NCBI GenBank assembly: GCA_036426205.1
Contig: CM071570.1
Coordinates: 75,373,208-75,437,207 of the forward strand
DNA: 64,000 nucleotides
Origin: Ascaphus truei
Lineage: Eukaryota; Chordata; Amphibia; Anura; Ascaphidae
Reading direction: 5' to 3'
Shown here: positions 32,500 to 44,142 of the stretch, one piece after another
How positions within the stretch are numbered: the first letter of the stretch is position 1
Layout: the number at the start of each line of letters is the position of its first letter
The notes under the pieces: generated by a model
What the model saw: only the letters and a program-made list of their open reading frames with translations
What the model was told of the DNA's origin: nothing
Database searches by the model: none
Translations under genes and position numbers: made by a program

Positions 32500-32937
32500 T
32501 ATCGTTGCATTACGTATATGAAACTTTTGGTAATTAAAGTGTTAAGTCCTATTCTCAGTACAATCATTTGGGCACCACTTTAAACCTGCTGTTTTTGCTT
32601 GCAGGCTATTCCAAGAAATAACGCCATGATAATTAGGATCTGGATGCGAGTAACGACAGATTTTTGCGTGACCTAATTATTGTAACGTTATTTCCCTGGG
32701 CTAACATTAACGGAAGTTTGTGGGTGTGCTATCTTATGTTGCAGCTCGTTAGCATATGATTTGCATATGAGTAAGACAGATGTCGGTTAAAAGTTAGCAA
32801 TCTAATATTTCTCTGCTTAACACAAGGGCATCATAACGCTAACCACCTTTATGGACGTGCGTTACGACTATCAATAAATGGGGTAGCGTCACAATAAAAG
32901 ATTTAATGGGGCTTTGGGATCTGCCCCATAACATGTA

Positions 32938-33378
32938 CCCCTTAATTTCCACTTACGCTGCCTCAAGGGTCTATTACTTTACATCATATGTACCTATGTC
33001 TTCCTTATACTGTTTTTCTCAGTATAGTTTGTAACAGAAATCTCCAAGACAATTAATTATTTATAGATTGAAGATAATAGCTTCTTACATTTGTCTTTCA
33101 TGAAATTACTAGGATATTTATAGTATATTTATCCTTTGTAACCAGGTTACAATCAACATCTCTAGCATACTGTATAATATTTCCCCATCTGTAAGGATCT
33201 ATTTATATACATTTATGATTTTTTTTCTCATTAATGTTTCACATGTCTGCTTCATTTTCATGAACATGTATTTCATTTTTTCTCTTGTGTATTTTTGTTT
33301 TGTTGAAATGCCTCTAGTAGTTTTCTATTTGGTTTAGTTACGGTATCTTGTCATGTATTTATTTATTTTAGAATATGC
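32938..33378. other. AT-rich sequence, nothing recognised
   Basis: No gene or repeat end was identified. Confidence 0.4.
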
Positions 33379-33815
33379 CACTTGTCAGACCTGTGCGTCG
33401 GCGAGTAGCCAGGGTCTGCAACAGCAATAAAACCTGCCGGATGGAAGTTCATTCTGACTGCAATACTGCAGTTGTCCACCGAACTTAAATGACAAAAAAA
33501 AAATACACTTCCCTGAGGCATTGCAATGCAGGACCCTCCCACTTCCTGGCCAACCCCTATTTAAGGGTCAGGAAGTCATATGCTCCTTGCATTGCAACTT
33601 TGTTCCTGAACCAGTACACGTCTACTCCTGTTACCTGTTCAAGCTAAGTACTGCCTGTTTCCCCATGTGTTTTGACCTCGAACAAGCTCTGGTCTTGCCT
33701 TTGACTAACCCACAAATACCATGCTGCTCAATTGTGTATGATGTCGGAGCTCTACTGGACTTTGCCTTAGTTTAAACCCTTCTTGTACCCGTCTGATAAA
33801 CTGTGTGTTACCCTG
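33379..33815 (+). repeat. Possible LTR fragment with TATA-like box
   Basis: Begins TGTCAGACCTGTGCG. A TATTTAAGGG box (33559-33568) follows a CT-rich segment, and a TAA-rich A-run occurs at 33497. Layout resembles frog Gypsy LTRs, but no TG...CA boundary or target duplication could be confirmed. Confidence 0.3.
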
Positions 33816-35060
33816 TTATTCATATGGCTCTCCCTGGTCCTTTTCCTCTTGTAATTCCTTCCTGAGTTCTGCCATCCTCACCGTCCTCAGACCAGTGTGT
33901 TGCATCTGGGAATCTCCTTGAAAACATCCAAATACATATTTAAAATCCAAATATAATCTATACTCTGTAACCAGAGAATAAATACTCTTCAGTGGATAAA
34001 CCAGTGATCGGCACTGTACTGCTTGATAATACAAAGCACTGATGCTTTCAATACTAATCTGCACTTCCTCTTTAAAAAAAAAAAAGTGGATTTGCATTAA
34101 AACAATACCTCCTACTGTAGTTCCTATATTTTCTAGCATAAAACATAAAAAAGTGCTCTAAATAACACCCTCCCTTATTTAATAGAAATAATGTATCATG
34201 ACATTAAGGCATAGGAGTATTACTTCTCAAATGGCAATTTAACTGTTATGTTTGAGAAATGTTATGTTACTGTACTTGGATGTACTATATTTCTTATTCT
34301 GTGTTTAACATATCCATTTCTAAATTATCTACAAAGTTTAATTCTCCCCATGACTGTTTGATACTCTCTATTTATCAAGTTCTTGCCGTAAAGAACTAAC
34401 TTGTGTAATCGATGCATACAGATTACCACTGAGCAAAATCATGCATATTTAGCAGATTCCTAACCTAGCACATAAAGTATGATAGGTCCTCACTCACTAA
34501 AATCTGTTCTATCAGGGCAAATAACATGGCATTATCTAAATAAGGAACTGATTTCCCTGAGTATACATGATGCTCACTAAACTAATTATATTAAAAAACA
34601 ACGGCTGCTATTAAGCTAATTGTCATTAGGTAATGCCACTTTATTTCAGGATAATGCTGTTATCTTAAAATAACATTACATGACTGATATTCCTACACCT
34701 GAAGGATAAAAACTAATTCAATTAATGTAAAACAATATATTAATTCCTTAGAAGCCTATGTACCTGCAAAACCTCTCCCCCTCCTTGCCCACTAGAGAGG
34801 ATAGTAAAGGTGTGTGAAATGATTATGATAATGCATAATTAGCAAATCATTTGAATATGACTGGAACCAACATCCATTAATATTAATGCCATGCTCTTTA
34901 TTCTCTTAATGTCTTCATGTAAATCATAATGTTAAATGGTCTAATGGAGTTAGGGAGCTTAGGGAGTCTGGTCATAACTAACCTAAATCCTTTTGTGTTT
35001 TCAGCTTTCTTGCATACACGAACATACATGAATTCTTGCTTATTTTTGTGTGAAGTGCTT
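33816..35060. other. AT-rich sequence, nothing recognised
   Basis: No credible coding region. The 107-codon minus-strand ORF at 34139-33816 has no recognisable motif. Confidence 0.4.
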
Positions 35061-35110
35061 CACATAACCCCCTGACGAAGTCATCCCAGACGAAACGCGT
35101 AGGGTGTGTT
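35061..35110 (+). ncRNA. Hammerhead ribozyme-like motif (solo PLE flank)
   Basis: CACATAACCCC, core CTGACGA (35072-35078), A, stem II GTC-ATCCCA-GAC, GAAAC, palindromic ACGCGT, cleavage-type A, then GGGTGTG. Stem I pairs ACCC/GGGT and CAC/GTG around a small internal loop. Both conserved boxes are canonical. No PLE coding sequence is adjacent. The next 430 bases (to about 35540) contain 'tttgtgagtgcg', also seen in the PLE A flank (17478), so this is probably a solo flank. Confidence 0.65.
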
Positions 35111-35660
35111 TGGAGTGGCAAGTGCAGCGACTCTTATTTTACTGCACACACACACACACAGAGAGACTAGAATGCATAGCCTGTTGATCGGAAGGCAGCC
35201 CAAGCAGAGGATCCAACCCACGAGGCATTGCGAGTGAGCTGTGACCTGGAACAACAAGAGAAGGAGTACCTGTGAATGAAAGGGCCAGAGTGGAGAGGTG
35301 CACGGAGCGCAAACATCATATCCGGCACACGGAGGGTTTGATGAGTCTCCTAGTCCTGTCTGCACAGTGAGAGAGGCACTTTATCTACACCAGAAGCTCC
35401 GTGCTACAAGTGTTGGGGTTTGAAATGTTATCTCATTAATGCTGTTGTTCTAGATATGTTTGTGAGTGCGCATTTTATATATTTTTCTGTCCTACATAAA
35501 TTGAGAAACTCTAATACACTAGGAGTGCGCCTGTTTTATTTTGTTTCTTTATAGATAGATATATATATATATCTATATATATAATAAAGCTGAAAAGTGT
35601 TTGATTGTTGGTATCCGCCCGCCCCCCCATGACTCTCATTGGCCAAGAGGTACGCTCCAC
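35111..35660. repeat. Solo PLE flank continuation and microsatellites
   Basis: (CA)n at 35144-35160, a TA/TATC tract at 35553-35586, then two copies of 'gactctcattggccaagag' (about 35630 and 35731), each holding a CCAAT box, one on either side of a (CA)n at 35664-35690. Confidence 0.5.
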
Positions 35661-35899
35661 TGTGACACACACACACACACACACACACATTGGTCCCTCG
35701 GTCTGCCAGCCCATGGACCGGCTCCCCCACGACTCTCATTGGCCAAGAGCTACACTAACATCACTGACACACCTACTCCACTGTCACACACTCACACTGA
35801 CAGACCATACCCCCTGAGACTGTCATATGCGACTATCACCCCTGCGGAGTCACACACCTTGGTAAGTTTAATCCATCTCACTATCACCCCTGTCTAAAT

Positions 35900-36362
35900 T
35901 TTCTCCTTCCCACCTGCTCCACACTCCCCCTTGCTTCCCTCTGCCTGCTGCACACTCCCTTTAACCTCAAACCGCCCTCCACACCCTGCCACCGTACCTC
36001 CAACCGCCCTCCAATTCCCCCTCCACACTCCCTTCACGGACACCGCACTACCGCCTTCCACACCCTGCCGCCGTACCAACACCCTCCACACCCTGCCGCC
36101 GCACCTCAAACCGCCCTCCACACCCTGCCCCTCCCCTGATCTGTCCTTCTTGTCTGTGTGCCCCCCTCCCCTCCCTTGATCTGTCCTTGTTGTCTGTGTG
36201 CCCCCCCATCTCTGATCTGTCCTTCTTGCCTGTGTGCCCCCTTCCCTGATCTGTCCTTCTTGCCTGTGTGCCCCCCTCCCCTTTTCGTTCCTTCTTGTCT
36301 GTGTGGCCCCGTCCCCTCCCCTGATCTGTCCTTGTTGCCTGTGTGCCCCTCTCCCCTCCCAT
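35900..36362. repeat. C-rich minisatellites
   Basis: Units of about 35 bp containing 'tgatctgtccttcttg.ctgtgtgccccc' repeat six times between about 36137 and 36360. An earlier array of 'cctccacaccctgccgccg' units lies at about 35990-36130. The long minus-strand ORF (36445-35894) merely translates these units. Confidence 0.85.
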
Positions 36363-38934
36363 CTCTCACTCAGTGGCCGGTCAGGGCTCGAAGGTTCAGC
36401 CCCAGCTCTCTTTGCTACTATATACCGGGGTTGAGTTATTTTCACTGCTGTGGGGGCGAAGCTCTAAAATCTGCTGTGCCAAGTGTGTAATAAGACTGAC
36501 ACACAGATACATCGCTTCCATGGGCTGGATGGAGCAGCCATTCTACAATTAGCAGAAAGAGTGCTAAGCCAGCCCTTACTCCCCCACAACTTACTTTTGC
36601 CTCTGCTGATTGCTGTTTCACCTTGTCAAGGTAAGGTTTCCTCATTGATAAATCTGATCATCAGTTGCATCCTTTTCAAAGGACATCAGAAAGAATCTGT
36701 ACAATAACATATGCCCTGAAAGTCTCGAGGCGCATTTAAACTGTTGCTTGTTGCAGTGCAGTTACCATTGGCTCAACATTTCTCTTTACTTTGAGGGCTT
36801 CATGTGCCAAGAAAACGGATGCCCGCAGGTCTCTTTGCAGTGAAAGCGGGTGCTGTGATTGTGATGGGGTAGCAATGTAAACCTGGCTACATTGGATGCG
36901 CTGTACATTTGGAGTGCAGAGGTAGATATTGTAGACCACTTATCCATATAGTTGACAATCATTGCAGTCCATCGGGTTGTTTTGAAAGCAATGAAGTTGT
37001 TATGCATTGAGCATCTGCTGGTAGTCTGTGTAACAGTGCTAGATAGTGCAGGGGAATGCAATGCCGAGATCACACAGCTATCTACAGTGCTGTGCATAAC
37101 AGGATCGATGTTCTGTGACTGTGCAGGTTTCCCTCTTTGCCTCTGTCTCGGTGTATTGCAGGATATAAACAACATCCCGGTATCAGGGATCTATCTACCA
37201 GTTGGATTTGATTTGCATCCGACTAATTGTTATTTTTACAATCATTTTTTTTTAAATTTCATAGGATAATTACAATTAGGGCAATGGAAACTATAATTGC
37301 AGAATTCGACTTTTCATTTTGTTTCGAAATTATTATTATTATTTTTTTTGCAAGTTGTAGGATAAGGTTTTTGTTTCGCAACACATTTGTACAGTATATA
37401 TTAAAAGTTTTCATAGGCAGTAAAAATAAACTTCATAGCTATGTTGTTAGAGGAGCTACAATATACTACATTGCTGCAGTGTGTACCAGCTAATCCATCT
37501 AATGCATTTAATCAGCTGATGATAGGTAAACTGTTGATAGAAAACCTGGCCTTCTTTCTTTTTGGCTTTATGTGCACATTTATACCGATTAAATACAGGC
37601 TACAATAAAGGTTATAGATTATCTGCTTGGCTGTGCTATGCTGTTTCCTAATTTTGGTGCTTTCCAGGAAAACCCTTTTCCAGCACAGCAGGTATCAAGG
37701 ATCAGAATTGCTTTGTGATATGCTGGTTAGTGGAGTTATGTGTAAGTGACTGTGCTGGATGCTTTTGTGCAGCAAAACGGTATGATATGGGTGCCAAAAA
37801 TAGATGTGAAAGTGAAGAGGAACCTCTGGCATCCAGCATTGTTCCTTTCTCCAGGGTGTGAATAAACTTGGCATGCAGAACCAGACAGTGGCCCTGTAGC
37901 TCCTAAATGTTTCTACAATAAAGAAGGTACTTTATTTTCATAGCCCTCATATACTGTAAAACCAGTGTGTAAATGAGCAACATATATTTCACAGCCTATC
38001 ACAATAAAGTCTATGGACAAATCTCACTATCTATAAATAATTTAAGAATAATGCTTGTTTAAATATCCATCTACTGTATCTATCTACTGTATCTATCCGG
38101 TTCATCATCCATATAGAAATATAAAAGGACTTGTATTTTGTAACGTGTAAAAACTTCTCAAAATATTTGCTTTAACCTTCCCACATACATGCAAAATATA
38201 TACTTTGATTGGTAAGATGATGTTTAAAAAAAAAAACAAGCTTTCAGATTTTAGCATTATGTTTAGAAGAAAAATGTGAAGTTCTCTATAACTTTAGATT
38301 GGGTTCTAACAAATGTAGTCAACATAGGTGTAGATATTCAGGTCTGCTGAAAAAGGTAGTTTTCACATCAATAAAAACAGTTATAATGGTTGAGGTTTTA
38401 ATATTTTCTAGGGGAATATATTGTTAACATTCCTTGGTTTGCGTGAAGAGAAATAAGGTTGAGCAGAAGGTTATGTTTTTTATTTAACGTATATTAGCCA
38501 ATAAAAGTATACTTGCTTATATTGTTTATTTGACAAGCCATTTTTACCTAGATAACCCAATCACCATTGCAATTAGATGTAGTGTAAATCTTTCTCTTTT
38601 GCTGAGGGAAATCATGAGAACATAATTCAGCTCCTCCAACAGAAATCAGAAATCCAAACCTGCCACTAAGGTAGTGGCATGAGAGACAGTATCTCTCACC
38701 TCTGGGTCACTTCCTTCTGACCTCATTGCAATGAGAAAGCGGGCTAGCGTATATTTCATTTTACTACTGTGAGATTAGTGGCGTCTTTGTCTCAGTTGAG
38801 GTATTGAGAATTGTTTAGGGATCATAAACATGCATCCTATTAAATTAGAGATTACATTAGTCAGATGTTAGGTCTGAATAGATTATCAGGAAGTAAACAT
38901 TTCAGAACATATTTTCATTGTTTGAATTGAAGGG
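36363..38934. other. No gene recognised
   Basis: Mixed AT-rich DNA. ORFs at 37175-36786 (minus, 129 codons) and 36952-37269 (plus) overlap and neither shows a known motif. A donor-like AAGGTAAGG occurs at 36628 without a supporting frame. Confidence 0.35.
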
Positions 38935-38983
38935 AACGTTAAAAAAAATGAGCGATCTTCTGAGGATCTACCCCATTCTTTGT
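38935..38983 (-). mobile_element. Harbinger-family terminal fragment facing left
   Basis: Read on the minus strand from 38983: GGGGTAGATCCTCAGAAGATCG... then TTTTTTAACGTT. It matches the end at 39698, but points the opposite way. Confidence 0.6.
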
Positions 38984-39095
38984 TGGTCTCTTATGAAGAG
39001 TAAGAACACTGTTCTTATTGTGGAGTTAAACACAGCAAATGTTGCAGGCCCCTTTGATTCTGAAGGGGTTCATGACTGACTTGCATGCTTTAGTT

Positions 39096-39657
39096 CAGGG
39101 GAGAGCAATCTTTTCCCCCGCGCCCCCCTGACGGCTGTCCTCCTCTCTGCGCGCCCTCCTCCCTTCCTTCTCCTTATCTTGGTTCCCGACGTCTGGGCAT
39201 CATGACGTCATGTTGCCATAAAAGGGAAAAAGCTGCACACCACATGACAATAATTAAAAAAAGATACAACTACCGGTGCTCCTGGTTCAGGATTCTCTGT
39301 GATGATCCAGTTTACGATGGAAAGTATAAGAAACAGGGCTCCACGGAATTTTCAAGATAAATTTATTGCCAACAAATTGACTGATGTTTCGGCCACAATT
39401 GGCCCGTCTCAAAGCAGAATGGCATATTATTATGCCATGACCATGTCACATGACCCCGCAGCGGCATTTGACGCCACATTGCCATGGCAACATGTCTCCA
39501 GATGTCGGCTGAACCACGGTAAGTAAGGTTTACAGAGGCCTTCGCCGCTTCCCCGGCACTTAATTTAAGTGCCTTCGGGAAGAGCGTGGGGCCTCTGTAA
39601 ACCCCGCGCCCCGCAGTTAATCCAGGGGGGGTGCGCCCCCCAGTTTGCGCACCGCTG
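39096..39657. mobile_element. hAT-type non-autonomous element, 8-bp TSD
   Basis: Ends CAGGGGAGAGCAATCT and, reversed, CAGCGGTGCGCAAACT. Flanking 8-mers CTTTAGTT (39088-39095) and CTTCAGTT (39658-39665) differ at one base, as expected for a hAT target duplication. The right half ('catggcaacatgt', 'ggggcctctgtaaa') is related to repeats at 51775-52083 and 54455-54640. A TTGAGA-type ribozyme-like motif lies inside at 39383-39425. Confidence 0.75.
39383..39425 (-). ncRNA. TTGAGA-class hammerhead-like motif
   Basis: The minus strand reads CTTTGAGACG, stem II GGCC-AATTGT-GGCC, then GAAACATC. The GAAAC box and stem II fit a hammerhead, but the CTGANGA box is replaced by a TTGAGA sequence, as in PLE C flanks. 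Probably inactive or a different fold. Confidence 0.3.
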
Positions 39658-39697
39658 CTTCAGTTTACATATTCTTGCCTTCCATTTAGCATCTATC

Positions 39698-40040
39698 ATA
39701 GTGGAGATCCTCAGAAGATCGTTAATTTTTTAACGTTACGTTATCTTTATTTAATGTATCAATGTCCATAACGCGTATCCGTAAAGGTGTTTAGCGCAAT
39801 AATGTTCTGGCATTTTCCTTAAAAATAACGGATCCTTACATTTTAATGGACCTTAGACATACTCCTATGCAAATCATAGCGTAATGAGCAGTTTACCTAA
39901 CGACGGAGATCCTCAGACCTCTGTTAATGTTACAACATTATAATAAAGCTACGATATTTAGCACCTTCCAAAAGTTGCCGTTACTCACATCCAGACCCTG
40001 GTTATCATTGAGTTATTTCTTGGAATAGCCTAATAGCTCT
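39698..40040 (+). mobile_element. Harbinger-family element H2, truncated
   Basis: Starts GGAGATCCTCAGAAGATCG. Its first 340 bases correspond to the reverse complement of 53745-54073, sharing 'atatccataacg', 'atgcaaatcata', 'cggagatcc.cagacctc' and 'tttagcacct'. Only one end is present. Confidence 0.7.
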
Positions 40041-40230
40041 TAACCCTTTCATTGTAAAAAAAAGTTACACGTGTCTTACAAAGATATATGTCATGGATCA
40101 CCTAAATGTCTGAAACACATCATAAACTATATTATGTTTTTTAGTGATTAAAGTGATATGTTTGTGTGTACTAATTTGGTATAATGTAATAATGATTGTA
40201 TAAAGAATCGGTGCACAATAATGTATATCC

Positions 40231-40374
40231 ATACATACCTCAACAATATTAATTAATATTGTATTTAAATTAATGCACAATTAAAATAAATGAAGGATTG
40301 ACATCCTTCATTTATTTTAATTGCACATTAATATAAATTAAATATTAATTAATATTGAGGTATGGTATGTATGA
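40231..40374. mobile_element. Palindromic AT-rich mini-element
   Basis: About 65-bp arms ('atacctcaacaatattaatt...aaataaatgaaggat' and its complement) meet around 40296. A second copy, split by PLE C, lies at 44086-44142 and 49139-49232. This copy therefore shows the unsplit structure. Confidence 0.75.
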
Positions 40375-42330
40375 ATATATATCGAGAGAGAGACGAGAGC
40401 AAGTAAAAAAGCGAGAGGAGAGTCGATATGAGAAAGAGAGATAGATGATGATAGATAGAGAGAAGAGAGAGAGAAGATAGCAGTCACCAAAAAAATCTAC
40501 TCCCCACCTAGTACCACACTGTTGCTGCTTGGGCCAATAGGAGCTCGCCACAATGTTAAATCCACTTCCCCGGGGGCGTGCAAATGTATAGGTTTGTCGA
40601 ACACTGTTATATAATATATATATATATAATATATCTATATATATATAATATAATATATATTAAGATATATAATAAACGAAAAAGGCCCGATCTTCGTGTG
40701 ATAACGTAGATACAATATAATAAAACATGGACATCACGATTCAAAACTCACAAGATTCCAAATATTAAAAGCAGTGTATGAGTAATACTCATGCTCCGAC
40801 CCGTCGTGTGTTGCCGCCACGGCGCCTCAGCTCCGCTGGAACAGCTCCGCACTGACATAACGCCTCTCTGGATGGTGTTACTCCTTAGAGGTTTTTTCTG
40901 TTAGGTCTGTCAAGGGAGGTTGTTGTGCCCAAGAAGAAGGCTGCCAGTATTTTGACAAATCATTGTCTGACTTTTTCTAGATCACATTATTGGTTTGGTA
41001 TCTGATTGTTTTACATGGACATACTTTAGTCATTTATATTTTATCATTTATTATGTTTTTATATTGTTTTTCACATTATTCTTATATTTACAATTTTTCA
41101 TTTTTTGCATTGTAATACTTTATAGTTATTACTATTTAGTGCACTGTGTATTTGTCAGTATTTAACATCATATTGTGGTTATTCTTTAACACATTAGAGG
41201 TGTTTATATATAATTAAAATCTAAATTACACACCATACTAGTTATCACATCCAGTTATACCAGGCGCAGTCTTTTCTTTCATACATACACAGACACACAC
41301 AGACACACACAGACACACACAGACACACACAGACACACACAGACACACACAGACACACACAGACACACACAGACACACACAGACACACACAGACACACAC
41401 AGACACACACAGACACACACAGACACACACAGACACACACTCACATTATTCTTATATTTACAATTTTTCATTTTTTGCATTGTATACTTTATAGTTATTA
41501 CTATTTAGTGCACTGTGATTTGTCAGTATTTAACATCATATTGTGGTTATTCTTTAACACATTAGGTGTTTATAATAATTAAAATCTAAATTACACACCA
41601 TACTAGTTATCACACTCCAGTTAATACCAGGCGCAGTCTTTTCTCATACATACCAACACCAACAGAACACACAACACACACGACACACACAGACACACCA
41701 ACAACAACACATACCACCACACATACACACACATACACACACATTACACACACATACACACACATACACACACATACACACCATACACACATCATACCAC
41801 ACATACAACACCATACACACCATCACACACATACACACACATACACACACACAACAAACATACACAACTCACACTATATACATACTATCTTTTGGGTGTA
41901 TTGTTTATTATTATATCTATCTTTTGTATTTCTATATATCATCTATCTCTTCTCATCCCCCCTCCCCCCCCCCGCCACCCCCACCCCCCCCCCCCCCCTA
42001 CTCTATATCATATTCATTCTATTATATCACCCACTCTCACATATCTATACATATTCCCCACCAAGCGCATCAAAAGTAAAAAAAAATATTAAAGGAACCA
42101 CAATATATGCCAATAATGATAATGTTGGAGTGTGAAGATGGTCAGCGCAAACTCGTGGACTCAAGATGTGATGAGAAAAATAAAATAAAATAAAACACAG
42201 TATTAGTGCATACATCAACGTGTGAGGGGGGAANNNNNNNNNNNNNNNNNNNNNNNNNNNNNNNNNNNNNNNNNNNNGGGAGGGGGGGGGGGATAAGTAA
42301 ATGCCACTAAATATACAGCAAATGAAACAT
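40375..42330. repeat. Low-complexity and duplicated stretch around an assembly gap
   Basis: GA-rich tract (40383-40480), TA tract (40610-40675) and a (CACACACAGA)n array (about 41282-41440). The 215-base segment at 41073-41290 is duplicated at 41441-41655, with many single-base losses in the second copy. CA-rich and C-rich tracts then lead to 44 Ns (42234-42277). Confidence 0.85.
42234..42277. other. Assembly gap (44 N)
   Basis: Run of N bases bordered by G-runs on both sides. Confidence 1.
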
Positions 42331-42339
42331 AAGCAATTA

Positions 42340-42695
42340 GTTTCAGTGACTCACACGGGCTTGTGTGAGACTTCACCCTCAACGATGGATGAGGTGGGTA
42401 AGTACAGACTCCTGAAGCGGAGTGACAATAGACAAAAGACTCACACGGCCTAATGTGAGCCTGTTCCCTCAGTGGGTGATGTCAGCCTGCTCAGGTGATG
42501 TGGATACGTCTCGGTATTCTACCCCAGTGGGTGTGGTGTATGAGTGGCTCCTCTCCCAGGCGCCCATAGACCAAAGGATGGGCAAAGTCTGAGTTAGTGG
42601 CTATAAAAGTCTTTATTGATAACAGTTTAAAACATGAAACATGAAAAACAATGAACACACTCACACGAATGGCAACTCTTGCTGCCCAGCACAAT
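42340..42695. other. Unclassified repeat-like segment
   Basis: Two related words, 'gactcacacgggcttgtgtgag' (42349) and 'gactcacacggcctaatgtgag' (42440), recall 'cttacacggccttgtgtaag' at the centre of the palindromic insertion at 21.8 kb. Possibly a related flank. Confidence 0.35.
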
Positions 42696-43027
42696 ACAGG
42701 CATACCCCGCTTTAAGTACACTCACTTTAAGTACACTCGCGAGCAATACATATCGCCCAATAGGCAAACGGCAGCTCGCGCATGCGCCTGTCATCACGTC
42801 CTGAACAGCAATACCGGCTCCCTACCTGTCCCGAACCTGTGCGCAAGCGAGGAGACTATAGAGCCTGTTACAAATGTGTTATTTACATCAGTTATGCACG
42901 TATATGATGTTTGCAGTACAGTACATGCATCGATAAGTGGGAAAAGGTAGTGCTTCACTTTAAGTACATTTTCGCTTTACATACATGCTCCGGTCCCATT
43001 GCGTACGTTAATGCGGGGTATGCCTGT
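42696..43027 (+). mobile_element. Tigger/pogo-like MITE
   Basis: 332 bp with ends (T)ACAGGCATACCCCGC and its complement GCGGGGTATGCCTGT(A), consistent with a TA target duplication. Non-coding. An inverted, more diverged copy is nested in H1 at 32178-32499. Confidence 0.8.
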
Positions 43028-44085
43028 ATATGTCAAATAAGGTAATGTGGCGGTGATATGGGAAAGATTATATCAAAACACAAAAAAGAAGAAAATCCCA
43101 AAACAAGCACTCTAATCAGAAATAGAAAAATACAAAAAAGTGTATTTATCACGGTATGATAGCAAGAAAAGCAGAGAGAAAAAAAAAACCAAGTTCAGAA
43201 CAAACGAGGATCAATAAACAGCCTAAAAAGCTAGCACCACTATTATGTGTATAAATGCAAATAAATAACAAGAAAAAAAAATGTATCAGTGCAGGAATGA
43301 CCTATGCAAGGAATGGGAAATCCCTATACCCACAGTAGGATCACAAAGGAGCCCACTGAGAGTAATGACCGGCCGATCAAAAAGCAACTGAAAAGGGTTA
43401 AGGTAAAAGTGAATATGCTAAGTAGAATAGGACACAGCTCAACTAAGGTACAGTAAGTAGACATAATAAGCTAATGAACTAAACAGGCATAATCAAAAAC
43501 CACATAGTAACTAAAACCCTATTGTCACAAAAACACAAAATATGAGAAGCATAGCTCTACCTAAAAGCTTCTAACTGCACACACATATCCTGCAATCACT
43601 TGCAGAGAACAATATTGCAACCTAATGAGGTGTGCAGGGAGAAACAATGAATGGAAGAGAACCAGATATAATCCCTCATACTGTATAATGAAAGTGGTGG
43701 TAGAAATGTAGTCCTCCTACATAGTATATAAAGTTAGCCCAAAGAGCTCTACCAAGGGGAGCATGTAACACATAGGTATAGGGGCAAGAGGCAGATTGAA
43801 TGCAGGCTAAGTATCGGAATCCACTCCCAGAATATAGCATGAATATGCATGGATAAGAGAAAATGGCAGAGCAAGAAAGTCAATGGGAGCAATAAAAGTC
43901 CATATCACCAGTGTGTAATCCGCTCATCCGTTCAGACCACAGGGAATTCCGCAAAAAGTCCGCAAATGTCCAGTGCCAACCGGACAGCCTGTCATGTGAA
44001 GGTAGGAGGTTACAGGTCAGCACAAGCTGGATCCCCGCATGAAACACTCCGGTGGCCGTTTGGCCACTATGGGCTTCTTCCATAC
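43028..44085. other. Unannotated, repeat-like
   Basis: A-rich DNA without credible ORFs. Looks like PLE-flank or old repeat material, but no motif was confirmed. Confidence 0.35.
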
Positions 44086-44142
44086 CTACCTCAACAATAT
44101 TAATTAATATGGTATTTAAATTAATGCACAATTAAAATAAAG

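Larger units (their letters stand above)
30909..32937. mobile_element. Harbinger-family element H1, non-autonomous
   Basis: Left end GGGGTAGATCAGCAAAGC; right end reversed GGGGCAGATCCCAAAGC. Subterminal landmarks ('cctaaataggtaacg', 'ggctattccaagaaataacg', 'atgatttgcatatga') are shared with the elements at 39698 and 52941. The flanking bases do not form a perfect TWA duplication. It carries a nested Tigger-type MITE (32178-32499) and a possible accessory-protein relic (31270-31600). Confidence 0.75.

Noticed and set aside
35894..36445. 183-codon minus-strand ORF
   Set aside because: Repeats HRQEGQIRGG because it translates a 35-bp minisatellite.
36786..37269. 129-codon (minus) and 105-codon (plus) overlapping ORFs
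   Set aside because: Opposite-strand overlap and no recognisable motif in either; no supporting splice or promoter signals.
41282..41440. Regular 10-base repeats as a CRISPR-like array
   Set aside because: Units are contiguous with no unique spacers: a simple microsatellite in eukaryotic DNA.
41238..41865. Cysteine/valine-rich ORFs
   Set aside because: Translations of CA microsatellites in an error-prone stretch beside the gap.
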